Shown piece by piece: positions 46,934-55,443 of a stretch of DNA of 64,000 nucleotides. The notes under the pieces were generated by a model that did no database searches, was not told where the DNA came from, and worked only from the letters and a program-made list of their open reading frames with translations. The translations under genes were made by a program, and so were the position numbers. Origin of the DNA: Bifidobacterium breve (GTDB lineage Bacteria; Actinomycetota; Acidimicrobiia; Acidimicrobiales; Acidimicrobilacustridaceae); the NCBI GenBank assembly GCA_945878725.1, contig CAMCTY010000005.1, positions 62,001 through 126,000 of the forward strand, given 5' to 3'. Within the stretch, counting starts at the first letter, position 1. The number at the start of each line of letters is the position of its first letter.

Positions 46934-48505
46934 ATGGCGCTAACCGATACGAGAACCGAGTCCGGCACTGAGGCCACCGAGGCCGCGCACAGTGCCGTTC
47001 CGGCCCCCGTTTCCCTTCTTGGATCCGGCGATCACAAGGCCCTCGGGCTCGTGTATGTCGTCGCTGCATTGCTGTTCGGTGCGGTGGGCTGGATCATTTC
47101 CGCTCTTATCGGCGCCCACTCGCTTGGTTCCGGGACGTTCCTTTCGGAATCAACGGCCGACGGGTTCCTCTCCGGTAGCCGGATCGGCCTCGTTCTGCTT
47201 GTCGGCGTGCCGGTCATGCTCGGTCTCGCGACGTACATCGTCCCGCTTCAGGTCGGTGCCAACACTGTCGCTTTCCCCCGTGCCGCCGCCGCCGCCCTCT
47301 GGACGTGGGTCCTCTCGGGTGGCCTGCTTATCGTGGCCAACGCCATCGACGGAGGCCTCGACGGTGGTCGCGAGCGTGCGGTCGATCTCGGACTTCTTGC
47401 CATTGCTGGCCTTTGTGTGGCGCTTGTGCTTGGTGCGGTTTGCGTGATCACCACGGCGATCGCTCTGCGCACGCCGGGCATGCGGCTTGATCGTGTACCG
47501 CTGTTCACTTGGGCGTTCATTGTCGGCGGTTCGGTGTGGGTCCTCACCCTCCCGATCCTCTTGGGCAACGTCGTTCTGATTTATGTCGATCATCATTACG
47601 GCGCCGGAACATCATTCGGCTCTGCCGGTTCCCAGTGGGCGCAGGTCTCCTGGATTGCCTCGCAACCGCAGGTCTATGCCCTTCTCATCCCAGTCCTCGG
47701 CCTCGTCGCCGACGTGATCGCCACCATCGCTGGCGTGCGGCAACCGAATCGCAACGTGCTGCTCGTCGGCATTGGTGCCTTCGGTGTCCTCAGCATCGGC
47801 GCTTGGGCACAGACGGCCTTCTACCCCGAAGCCCGCAATGAACCGCTTTGGGCCGGGATGGTGCTGCTTATCGTTCTGCCGACACTCGCTGTCGCTGGCG
47901 GCGTCGGAGCGGTCCTCCGTTCCGGAAAGCCCCCGATCAAGAGCCCCTTCCTCCTGTCGATCGTGGCGCTCCTGTTCGTTCTCCTTGCGGTTCTGGTCGG
48001 CGCCCTGGCTGTACTAACCCCGCTCGAACTGCGCGATTCGAGTGCGTTCAACACCGGTCAGTTCGCCGCTGTTCTGGCGGCAGTGATCGCCGGCGCTGCC
48101 GCCGGTGTCACCTACTGGGCCCCAAAGATGACGGGCCGAATCGGTACGGATGCACCAGCGAAACTCAATGTCCTCGTGATCCTCGGTGGCGGAGCGCTTG
48201 CCAGCCTCCCGCTGTTGGTCCTCGGATTCTCGAGCCGCTTCACGGTTCTCGCTGATGCCGGTGATGCCCTTGAGGTGGTCGCCATCCTCGGTGACGGCCT
48301 TCTCGCCCTCGGCGTCATCCTGACCTTGCTCACGCTTCTCGCCGCAACCCGCGGAACGCCGGCCGGCGAGGATCCCTGGGGCACCGGTCAGAGTCTTGAA
48401 TGGGCTTGCGCATCACCGCCGCCGCTCGCCAATTTCGGTGAGCTTCCGGCCATCGTTTCTCCTCAGCCGCTGCTTGATGCAGCCGATTCCTCGAAGGGAG
48501 CCTGA
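46934..48505 (+). CDS. Heme-copper oxidase subunit I homologue lacking all metal ligands
   Basis: A 523-residue polytopic protein related to CtaD. It keeps framework motifs (GDHKALGLVYVVAALLFG, YIVPLQVGANTVAFPR, GMRLDRVPLFTW, QPQVYALLIPVLG, WAPKMTG). Aligned by eye to the intact CtaD at 51412, all six histidines are replaced: His94 to Ser82, His272 to Gln244, His321/322 to Gln293/Thr294, His407 to Gly375 and His409 to Phe377. The cross-link Tyr276 is kept as Tyr248. It cannot bind heme a, heme a3 or CuB in the usual way. The ATG at 46934 removes 31 unconserved residues. It may be a structural, assembly or proton-conducting partner. Confidence 0.85.
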   Translation: MALTDTRTESGTEATEAAHSAVPAPVSLLGSGDHKALGLVYVVAALLFGAVGWIISALIGAHSLGSGTFLSESTADGFLSGSRIGLVLLVGVPVMLGLATYIVPLQVGANTVAFPRAAAAALWTWVLSGGLLIVANAIDGGLDGGRERAVDLGLLAIAGLCVALVLGAVCVITTAIALRTPGMRLDRVPLFTWAFIVGGSVWVLTLPILLGNVVLIYVDHHYGAGTSFGSAGSQWAQVSWIASQPQVYALLIPVLGLVADVIATIAGVRQPNRNVLLVGIGAFGVLSIGAWAQTAFYPEARNEPLWAGMVLLIVLPTLAVAGGVGAVLRSGKPPIKSPFLLSIVALLFVLLAVLVGALAVLTPLELRDSSAFNTGQFAAVLAAVIAGAAAGVTYWAPKMTGRIGTDAPAKLNVLVILGGGALASLPLLVLGFSSRFTVLADAGDALEVVAILGDGLLALGVILTLLTLLAATRGTPAGEDPWGTGQSLEWACASPPPLANFGELPAIVSPQPLLDAADSSKGA

Positions 48506-48507
48506 TC

Positions 48508-49098
48508 ATGTCGTCGGCTCACGCCCTTCCGGCCCCTCCGCTGCAGCGCCCGCGGGTTCTCATGGTCGGCACTGCATTCATGGCGGCCGCGTCGATCATG
48601 GCCATTGTCGGCATGCTCGGCGTTTATCTCGCCCAGCGCGCTGATTTCCTCAGCTCGGGTTCAGTCTGGTTGCCGACCGGGGCCTCGGTTCCGCTGCAGC
48701 AGCCCAACACCATGATGATCACACTGATCATGTCGGTGATCACGATGCAATGGGCCGTCAACGCCATCTCCCGCAACGACCGTGGCCACGCCTACATGGC
48801 GCTCGGACTCACGCTCGTCTTGGGTGCTGCCACGATCGTGATGACGAGCTACCTCTTCACCCTCATGGAACTCGATATCTCGTCGGGACTCCAAGGTGTC
48901 CTCATCTTTTCCATCACCGGGGCACACCTACTGATGCTGATTGTGGCGATGATCTTTGTCGCCCTCATGGCCTTCCGGGCCCTTGGTGGTCAGTTCGCTG
49001 CCCGCCAGCACGACGGCATCTCCGCCGCTGCCCTCTACTGGGACGCAATGGTTGCCGTGTATTCCATCCTCTGGTTCTCCATCTACATCACGAAGTAG
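48508..49098 (+). CDS. Cytochrome c oxidase subunit III-like protein (divergent)
   Basis: A 196-residue five-helix membrane protein resembling heme-copper oxidase subunit III. SITGAHLLMLIVAMIF parallels the TGFHGVHVTIGIIM block of the intact subunit III at 53450, and the C-terminal ALYWDAMVAVYSILWF parallels GLYWHFVDVVWIFIF, but the conserved YWHFVD is YWDAMV. AAGGGAG precedes the ATG and only 2 bases separate it from the ligand-less subunit I homologue, so the two are co-translated partners. Role unknown; it likely forms a complex with that protein. Confidence 0.8.
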   Translation: MSSAHALPAPPLQRPRVLMVGTAFMAAASIMAIVGMLGVYLAQRADFLSSGSVWLPTGASVPLQQPNTMMITLIMSVITMQWAVNAISRNDRGHAYMALGLTLVLGAATIVMTSYLFTLMELDISSGLQGVLIFSITGAHLLMLIVAMIFVALMAFRALGGQFAARQHDGISAAALYWDAMVAVYSILWFSIYITK

Positions 49099-49104
49099 GC
49101 CGCC

Positions 49105-49944
49105 ATGCTCCAATCGCGCATGTTCACTACGGCCTTCCGGTTCTTCGCCGGCATGGCCGTCTTCGCTCTCCTCGCAGCATTCGTGCTGGGTGTCACCAGC
49201 CAGTCCTCCGCACTCGTAGACCGCATTGTCGGTCCGCTCACGCTCGGCTGGAAGGGTGGCATCGGCAACCACCTCGGATACACGTTCTTCGTGGGCCTTT
49301 TCGGTGTTGCCGCTGGCCTCGCCGGTGTGCTCGTGGCCTTCCGCGACGCCGATCCGGAAGCCGAAGCCCAGGTCGTACACACCGAGTCAGTTCCGCTCAC
49401 CCGGGCTCCGTCTGGGGCGAACTTTCTGCCGTCATTGGCCGCCTTCACGTTGATCCTCATGTTCATCGGCATGGGCACCCGTAGCTCAGGCATCACGCTG
49501 GCCAGCCTCGCTGTCATCATCGCCACTGGCTTCATCTGGACTCTTCGCACCTGGGCCGAGCGGGCCACCGGCGACGACACCGTCAACGCCGAGCTCTACC
49601 ACCGCTTCGTCGACCCGCTCCGCACCCCTGTCGTCGCCATCGTGTCGATTGCCGTGGTTGCCATTGGTCTCTCCCGTGTTCTCCTGGCCGTCTCGAAGAC
49701 CGGTTCGACCATCGTGTTCGGTGTCGTCGCACTGCTCTTCTTCGGTGTGGCCACGCTGCTGGCGCTGCGTCCGAAGTCGGGTCGATCCGTCGCCACGGTC
49801 CTCGTGGTCATCGGAGCGATCGCCGTCATAGCGGCCGGTATCGCCGGAGCCGTTGTCGGCGAGCGGGACATCGAGCATCACGAGCCCACTCACGAGGGCG
49901 CGTCGGTTTCGACTGCGGTTCCCGGGACCACGGATCGGGCATGA
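49105..49944 (+). CDS. Polytopic membrane protein of the oxidase-like module
   Basis: A 279-residue protein with about seven hydrophobic helices (roughly 10-30, 57-78, 105-120, 123-142, 173-193, 200-218, 224-250) and a polar C-terminus with HH at the membrane exit (ERDIEHHEPTHEG). A soluble loop around 80-105 lies between helices 2 and 3. I recognise no family. It follows the subunit III-like gene by 6 bases and ends 188 bases before ctaC, so it completes a three-gene unit inserted between ctaB and the true oxidase. It might supply quinol, heme or assembly functions; nothing in sequence proves any. Confidence 0.7.
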   Translation: MLQSRMFTTAFRFFAGMAVFALLAAFVLGVTSQSSALVDRIVGPLTLGWKGGIGNHLGYTFFVGLFGVAAGLAGVLVAFRDADPEAEAQVVHTESVPLTRAPSGANFLPSLAAFTLILMFIGMGTRSSGITLASLAVIIATGFIWTLRTWAERATGDDTVNAELYHRFVDPLRTPVVAIVSIAVVAIGLSRVLLAVSKTGSTIVFGVVALLFFGVATLLALRPKSGRSVATVLVVIGAIAVIAAGIAGAVVGERDIEHHEPTHEGASVSTAVPGTTDRA

Positions 49945-50132
49945 CCAACGTCACTCGCCCCTGTCCCCGTTCCGCTGGGCTGAGGTGGCCACAAGTGGCG
50001 CGGTCCGAGCAGACTGGGAGACACTTCGGTTCCCTCGTTCAGCAGTGTTGTAACCCCGTTGCTTCCAGAGGCTTCTCTGCAGCAACTCGTTCGCCCAGTG
50101 GTGGGTCAAACCCCGCCTCTCGAGGAGAGTAA

Positions 50133-51359
50133 ATGCCCCGCCGTTCACTCACAGTGCGCATCTTGCAGGTCGTGACACTTGTTGTCGTCACGTTCTTATT
50201 TGCTGCGCTGATCGCTGCCGCCTTCTTCAATGACGGCAGGCCGCTCACAACACTTTCGCCGTCGGGTCCTTCGTCCGCCAGCATCCAGAAACTCGTCCTC
50301 CCCGTATTCGCAATTGCGGGCGTGGTGTTCGTCCTTGTCTTGGGCGCCGTGCTCACGGTCGCTTGGAAGTTCCGGTCGAAGGACGAAGACGATCCTGAAG
50401 AATTCCCGGAACAGGTGCACGGTCGCACGTTTCTTGAGATCGGCTGGACGATCCTTCCCGCCCTCATTCTCGCCGGCGTCGCCGTTGGCACCGTCACGAC
50501 AATCATCGACCTGAACCGCAAGGAACCCGACTCCATCAACGTTCAGGTCACCGGCCAGCAATGGTGGTGGCAGTACAAGTACGACGTAAACAACGACGGC
50601 AACTTCGATGGCCCCGAAGACATCATCACGGCCACCGAAATGGTTGTTCCTGCCGGACGCCCGATTCAGGTCACGACGACCTCAAACGATGTCATTCACT
50701 CGTACTGGATCCCCGGCCTCAACGGCAAGCGCGATGCGGTTCCCGGTCTCCGGAACCCGCTCAAACTTCAGGCCGACGAACCCGGCATCTATCGCGGCCA
50801 GTGCACCGAGTACTGCGGTCTCTCCCACGCGAATATGCGCATGCTCGTCAGGGCGGTTCCGGCCGGCGATTACGACGCGTGGGTTCGGAACCAGTTGAAG
50901 GATCACGCCGCCGAACCGACCGATCCGAAAGCGATCGAAGGCAAGAAAACATGGCTCGCCCTTTGCGGCCAGTGCCATGTGATCAAGGGCGTCAATGATG
51001 TCAAGGCAAAGACCACCCCGGTCCCCCTCGTTGCCGGTGTGGCTCCGGATCTCACGCATCTCATGACTCGCGGAACGTTCGCGGGTTCAATCTTCAACCT
51101 CTATAACCCGACCGATCCGAACGATCCGAATGTGCTTCTGTCTGCGGGCGATGTCGCCTCGGCGGGTAATCCAGGTGCGGCGCTGACGGGCGGAACAGTT
51201 GCGACCGCCAACGTCAACCGGGTCACTCTTGAGGCTTGGCTGCGCAATGCACCGGCGATGAAGCCGATGTACCCGCAAGGTGGGCGGGGCATGCCCAACC
51301 TGGCACTCACCGAAGATCAAATCGACCAATTGGTCGCCTATCTCGAGACCTTGAACTAG
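50133..51359 (+). CDS. ctaC: Cytochrome c oxidase subunit II with fused cytochrome c (caa3 type)
   Basis: A 408-residue electron-entry subunit. Two N-terminal helices (about 8-30 and 50-72) anchor a CuA cupredoxin domain whose ligands include His in VIHSYWIPG and the CTEYCGLSHANM cluster (Cys224, Cys228, His232, Met235). A C-terminal class I cytochrome c domain has CGQCH at 278-282 and a likely Met ligand in GRGMPNLAL. The fusion defines a caa3-type oxidase. GAGGAGAG precedes the ATG. The 188-base gap upstream holds no gene but probably the promoter. Confidence 0.96.
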   Translation: MPRRSLTVRILQVVTLVVVTFLFAALIAAAFFNDGRPLTTLSPSGPSSASIQKLVLPVFAIAGVVFVLVLGAVLTVAWKFRSKDEDDPEEFPEQVHGRTFLEIGWTILPALILAGVAVGTVTTIIDLNRKEPDSINVQVTGQQWWWQYKYDVNNDGNFDGPEDIITATEMVVPAGRPIQVTTTSNDVIHSYWIPGLNGKRDAVPGLRNPLKLQADEPGIYRGQCTEYCGLSHANMRMLVRAVPAGDYDAWVRNQLKDHAAEPTDPKAIEGKKTWLALCGQCHVIKGVNDVKAKTTPVPLVAGVAPDLTHLMTRGTFAGSIFNLYNPTDPNDPNVLLSAGDVASAGNPGAALTGGTVATANVNRVTLEAWLRNAPAMKPMYPQGGRGMPNLALTEDQIDQLVAYLETLN

Positions 51360-51411
51360 ATCCAAATGTCCACGTCTGTACACGCCGACCTCGCCCTCCT
51401 GGGAGCATCTC

Positions 51412-53457
51412 ATGGCACTCACTGAATCCCGACCTCTCGCCCTTACATCTGGCGATGTCGACACCGTTTACAAGCCGGCCGGAGTCTTCACCCGGCCGAA
51501 GTCCGGTGCCACCGGTTGGAAGTCGTGGTTGACAACTGTCGATCACAAAAAGATCGGCATCATGTACGGCGCCGCGGCCATTTTCTTCTTCGTCATCGGC
51601 GGCATTGAGGCCCTCCTCATCCGTGTTCAGTTGTGGGCACCGCGTGGCACGCTGCTTAGCGCCAACCTGTACAACCAGGTCTTCACGATGCATGGCACCA
51701 CGATGATTTTCCTCGTGGTCATGCCGATTGGTGCGGCGTTCGCTAACTATCTGATGCCGTTGCAGATCGGTGCCCGCGACGTCGCCTATCCCCGGATCAA
51801 CGCCTTCAGCTTCTGGGCGTTTCTCTTCGGCGGCGTTTTCCTGAACTCCAGCTGGTTGCTCGGCGGCGGTGCTGATGGTGGCTGGTTCAACTACGCACCG
51901 AACAACGGCGTCATCTTCTCGCCAACGAACGGCATCGACTTCTGGAACCTCGGTCTGATCATCACGGGCGTTGCGTCATTGGCGGGCGCAGTCAACCTCA
52001 TCGTGACGGTCTTGAACATGCGTGCGCCCGGAATGACGCTCATGAAGATGCCGATCTTCACGTGGATGACGCTCGTGACGCAGTTCCTCTTGCTATTCGC
52101 CATCCCGGTCCTTACCGCCGCGCAGATCCTGCTCATGATGGATCGCCTCTTTGACGCCAACTTCTTCAATGTCGCAAAGGGAGCCAACCCGCTTCTTTGG
52201 CAGCACCTCTTCTGGATCTTCGGTCACCCTGAGGTGTACCTGATGATTCTCCCGGCATTCGGAATCGTGTCGGAAATTCTCCCGACCTTCGCCCGCAAGC
52301 CGATCTTCGGTTACCCCTTCATCGTGTTTTCTGGCATCGCCATCGGTTTCATGGGCTGGGGCGTGTGGGCCCATCACATGTTCGTTTCCGGCATCGGCCC
52401 GATCACGGTAACGACCTTCGCTCTCACCACGATGTTCATTGCGGTTCCGACCGGCGTGAAGATTCTGAACTGGGTCGCCACGATGTGGGGCGGAAAACTC
52501 CAATTCACGAGCCCGATGCTGTTCTCAATCGGTCTCGTCACGATGTTCACCATCGGTGGCCTGTCCGGCGTGACGCACTCCGTCGCACCTGCCGACACGC
52601 AGCAGACTGACACCTATTACATCGTGGCGCATTTCCATTATGTGCTCTTCGGTGGAGCGTTCTTCGGCTTCATGGCCGGCTTCTACTTCTACTGGCCGAA
52701 GGTGTTCGGTTACCTGCTCAACGAGAAGTTGGGCAAGGCCAACTTCTGGTTGATGCTGTTGGGCTTTAACCTCACGTTCGCCCCGATGCACATCCTCGGA
52801 CTCCAAGGCATGAGCCGTCGTATCTACACGTACGACGCTGGCTACGGCTTTGAAGTTTGGAACAAGGTCGCCACCATTGGTGCCTTCATCCTGGCGTCCA
52901 GCATCGCGTTGTTCATCTTCAACATGTTCTACAGCAAGTCGAAAGCCAAGAATCTTCCGGCTCCCGGCGCCGATCCGTGGGATGCGCGCACGATCGAGTG
53001 GATGATCCCGTCGCCAACTCCCGAGTACAACTTCGATCCGATCCCGACCGTCTCGCGCGTCGATGACTTCTGGTATCGCAAGTACGGCGAGACGAAGGAC
53101 GGCAAGCTCGTCCGCATCGCAGCGACTGACGACGTTGTGCAGAAACTCAGTGATGGCAAGCACATCCATCTGCCGTCGCCTTCGTACTGGCCAATCGTCC
53201 TCGCTTTTGGCATGCCAATCGCCGCCTATGGGCTGATCTTCAACATGTGGCTCTGTCTCGTCGGCGGGATCATCATCGTCGGAGGTCTTTACGGATGGGT
53301 TCTTGAGCCGCCGGATGATCCCGAAGCGTCACACGACGATGACGGAACCGACACCCATGCCTCCGATGGCGGCGATGCCGCCGTGACCGAAATATCGGGA
53401 TCAGTCGATCAGCCGAACGAACTGGACCCAGCGAAGGAGGCCGAGACCGTTGGCTGA
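51412..53457 (+). CDS. ctaD: Cytochrome c oxidase subunit I
   Basis: A 681-residue catalytic subunit reducing O2 to water and pumping protons. Heme a ligands His94 (FTMHGTTMIF) and His409, heme a3 ligand His407 (AHFHYVLFGG), CuB ligands His272 (GHPEVY) and His321/322 (WAHHMF) and the cross-linked Tyr276 are all present, so it is an A-type enzyme. The 12-helix core is followed by extra helices and an acidic C-terminal tail (about 630-681), perhaps a fused part of subunit III or an actinobacterial extension. It overlaps ctaE by 8 bases. Confidence 0.97.
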   Translation: MALTESRPLALTSGDVDTVYKPAGVFTRPKSGATGWKSWLTTVDHKKIGIMYGAAAIFFFVIGGIEALLIRVQLWAPRGTLLSANLYNQVFTMHGTTMIFLVVMPIGAAFANYLMPLQIGARDVAYPRINAFSFWAFLFGGVFLNSSWLLGGGADGGWFNYAPNNGVIFSPTNGIDFWNLGLIITGVASLAGAVNLIVTVLNMRAPGMTLMKMPIFTWMTLVTQFLLLFAIPVLTAAQILLMMDRLFDANFFNVAKGANPLLWQHLFWIFGHPEVYLMILPAFGIVSEILPTFARKPIFGYPFIVFSGIAIGFMGWGVWAHHMFVSGIGPITVTTFALTTMFIAVPTGVKILNWVATMWGGKLQFTSPMLFSIGLVTMFTIGGLSGVTHSVAPADTQQTDTYYIVAHFHYVLFGGAFFGFMAGFYFYWPKVFGYLLNEKLGKANFWLMLLGFNLTFAPMHILGLQGMSRRIYTYDAGYGFEVWNKVATIGAFILASSIALFIFNMFYSKSKAKNLPAPGADPWDARTIEWMIPSPTPEYNFDPIPTVSRVDDFWYRKYGETKDGKLVRIAATDDVVQKLSDGKHIHLPSPSYWPIVLAFGMPIAAYGLIFNMWLCLVGGIIIVGGLYGWVLEPPDDPEASHDDDGTDTHASDGGDAAVTEISGSVDQPNELDPAKEAETVG

Positions 53458-54082
53458 AGCACTCACGGCCCGCGAGAGCATTAAGGCAGCTGACGCCCAT
53501 GCTCCTTCGGCGCATATTGAACACGACACCAACACCGGCATCTCCAACACCAAGTTGGGCATGTGGCTCTTTCTCGCCTCAGAATGCCTGCTCTTCGGTG
53601 GACTAATCACGACGTACCTGCTTTACAAGCGTCCGCTTGAAGGTCCGACTCCGGAGGAAATCTTCGACATTCCGTTCACGTCGACGTCTTCGTTCGTGCT
53701 CCTCATGAGCTCGCTCACGATGGTGCTCGCAGTGTCGGCGATTGAGCGCGGCGACCATGAGCGTCTCCGCATCTGGATCGGCGCCACTGCTCTGCTCGGC
53801 GCAACATTCATCGCCGGCCAGATCTACGAGTTCACGGTGTTCGTTCGTGAAGGTCTCGGTTTCACCACGAGCCGCTTCAGCTCGGCGTTCTACACGCTGA
53901 CCGGATTCCACGGAGTCCACGTCACCATCGGCATCATCATGCTGATGTCGCTCGTGCTGCTTTCTCTGCGTGGCAAGCTTCCCGAGCACCGTTCCGAAAC
54001 CGTCGAGATCGTCGGCCTTTACTGGCACTTCGTCGACGTTGTCTGGATCTTCATCTTCGCTGTCGTCTACCTGGTTCCGTAG
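53450..54082 (+). CDS. ctaE: Cytochrome c oxidase subunit III
   Basis: A 210-residue five-helix subunit III. GMWLFLASECLLFGGL, TGFHGVHVTIGIIML and GLYWHFVDVVWIFIF are family motifs. The start is TTG at 53450 inside the end of ctaD, with a perfect AAGGAGG at 53434-53440 upstream, so a strong Shine-Dalgarno compensates for the weak start codon. It is translated right after ctaD and before ctaF, in the true oxidase operon. Confidence 0.96.
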   Translation: MAEALTARESIKAADAHAPSAHIEHDTNTGISNTKLGMWLFLASECLLFGGLITTYLLYKRPLEGPTPEEIFDIPFTSTSSFVLLMSSLTMVLAVSAIERGDHERLRIWIGATALLGATFIAGQIYEFTVFVREGLGFTTSRFSSAFYTLTGFHGVHVTIGIIMLMSLVLLSLRGKLPEHRSETVEIVGLYWHFVDVVWIFIFAVVYLVP

Positions 54083-54090
54083 GAGTCCCG

Positions 54091-54447
54091 ATGACCCTCA
54101 CTTCGCACGATCCAATTCCCGCATCAAATCTCGACGGAGCTGTCGAGGACTACTCGCGCGACAAGGTGTACGTCCTTACGGCGTTGTTCCTTGCCGCCGT
54201 GACTGTTCTCGAGGTTCTCACCTACGCCTATCCGGACTTCCCGGTCTGGGCGGACAACCTGTTGATCCCGGTTCTGATGATCATGATGGCCGTGAAGTTC
54301 TTCACCGTTCTCTACATCTTCATGCATCTCAAGTTCGACAAGCCCATTCTCACCTGGGTCTTCTACGCGGGTCTTGTACTTGCGGTGCTCGTCTATCTGG
54401 CCATGCTTTCGACCTTCCGCATCTGGTGGCCCGAGAGTCACAGCTGA
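54091..54447 (+). CDS. ctaF: Cytochrome c oxidase subunit IV, prokaryotic type
   Basis: A 118-residue three-helix protein of the prokaryotic cytochrome c oxidase subunit IV (COX4_pro) family. LTALFLAAVTVLEVLTYAYP, MMAVKFFTVLYIFMHLKFD and FYAGLVLAVLVYLAML are the helices; KFFTVLYIFMHLKFD is the usual conserved block. It follows ctaE by 8 bases. It stabilises the oxidase complex in the membrane. Confidence 0.88.
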   Translation: MTLTSHDPIPASNLDGAVEDYSRDKVYVLTALFLAAVTVLEVLTYAYPDFPVWADNLLIPVLMIMMAVKFFTVLYIFMHLKFDKPILTWVFYAGLVLAVLVYLAMLSTFRIWWPESHS

Positions 54448-54473
54448 TAATTCCGAGCCCGGTCTGAGCCCGC

Positions 54474-54512
54474 TGCAGTTCGACGGGTTGCAGTTCGACA
54501 GGTTGCAGTTCG
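54474..54512 (+). repeat. 15-bp direct repeat before ctaG
   Basis: TGCAGTTCGACGGGT, TGCAGTTCGACAGGT and a third partial copy TGCAGTTCGA lie head to tail with a 15-base period between ctaF and ctaG. The 75-base gap has no gene. The repeat may be a regulatory or slippage-prone element; the third copy ends 10 bases before the ctaG start. Confidence 0.8.
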
Positions 54513-54522
54513 AAAGAATGGT

Positions 54523-55443
54523 GTGAGCTCGATGATCGCCAGCGCTATGCCAGAGTTCGCTGCCCATTGGGAAGTGTGGGCATTGTCGCTCGCCATTGTG
54601 CTTGGCGGTCTGTACGTAACTCGCGCGATCGGGCCAAAGGTTGTGGCGCCGGGCGAGCAGGTCGTATCGAGGCGCCAGATTTTCTCGTTCTCCCTTGCGG
54701 TGGTGTTCATGACTGCGGTCGCGATTTGGCCTCTGCATGACATCTCCGAACAGCGTCTCTACAGCGCGCACATGTTCCAGCATCTGGTGCTGACCCTCAT
54801 TGTCCCTCCGCTGTTTTTGCTCTCCTGCCCGAAGTGGCTCGCCGATCTCGTCGTTGGTTCCGATGGGCGGGTCTGGCACATCACGAAGCGACTCGCCGCT
54901 CCGCTCGTGGCGTGGGCGATCTTCAACGCGTACAACCTCCTCAGCCACATGCAACCCTTCGTGAATACCGCAGCGTCGAATGGGCCGTTCCACTTCGGGG
55001 CGCATGTCCTCTTCGTTCTCACTGCTTTACTCATGTGGGTCCCGGTGTGTGGTCCATGGCCGGAACTGCGGCTTTCGCTACCCGGTCAGATGATCTATTT
55101 GTTCGCGCAATCGATCATCCCCACTCTTCCGGCGGCGTGGCTCGCCAATTCCTCAAACGTGGTTTACGACTCCTACGACCAACCGATTCGGTTGTTCGGC
55201 ATCTCCGCCCTCAACGATCAGACGGCCGCCGGTCTCATCATGAAGGTGGCCGAAGTCGCGTATCTCTGGGTCCTGATCACCGTGATGTTCTTCAAGTGGG
55301 CGGCACGTCACCAGGAAGCGGAACGACAGGGCCTGTTTCTGACTGAATCCGAGATCCGCGATTGGGAAGCTGGCGGCAAAGGCGGGCTCTCCGGATCCCC
55401 GGTCGCCGATGCCAGCGCCGAACCTCCGTCTACCCGGAACTAG
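54523..55443 (+). CDS. ctaG: Cytochrome c oxidase assembly protein CtaG (Caa3_CtaG family)
   Basis: A 306-residue membrane protein with about seven helices of the Caa3_CtaG family, which helps insert copper or assemble caa3 oxidases. SAHMFQHLVLTLIVPPLFLL, HMQPFVNTAASNGPFHFGAH and QSIIPTLPAAWLANSS are conserved, with several His suited to metal binding. The likely start is GTG at 54523. The 3' end abuts the stop of the convergent ABC permease gene directly. Its place behind ctaCDEF matches the role. Confidence 0.9.
   Translation: MSSMIASAMPEFAAHWEVWALSLAIVLGGLYVTRAIGPKVVAPGEQVVSRRQIFSFSLAVVFMTAVAIWPLHDISEQRLYSAHMFQHLVLTLIVPPLFLLSCPKWLADLVVGSDGRVWHITKRLAAPLVAWAIFNAYNLLSHMQPFVNTAASNGPFHFGAHVLFVLTALLMWVPVCGPWPELRLSLPGQMIYLFAQSIIPTLPAAWLANSSNVVYDSYDQPIRLFGISALNDQTAAGLIMKVAEVAYLWVLITVMFFKWAARHQEAERQGLFLTESEIRDWEAGGKGGLSGSPVADASAEPPSTRN

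Noticed and set aside
46934-48505. Calling the histidine-less subunit I homologue a pseudogene
   Set aside because: The frame is intact over 523 codons, helices and framework motifs are preserved, and it is tightly coupled to the next gene.
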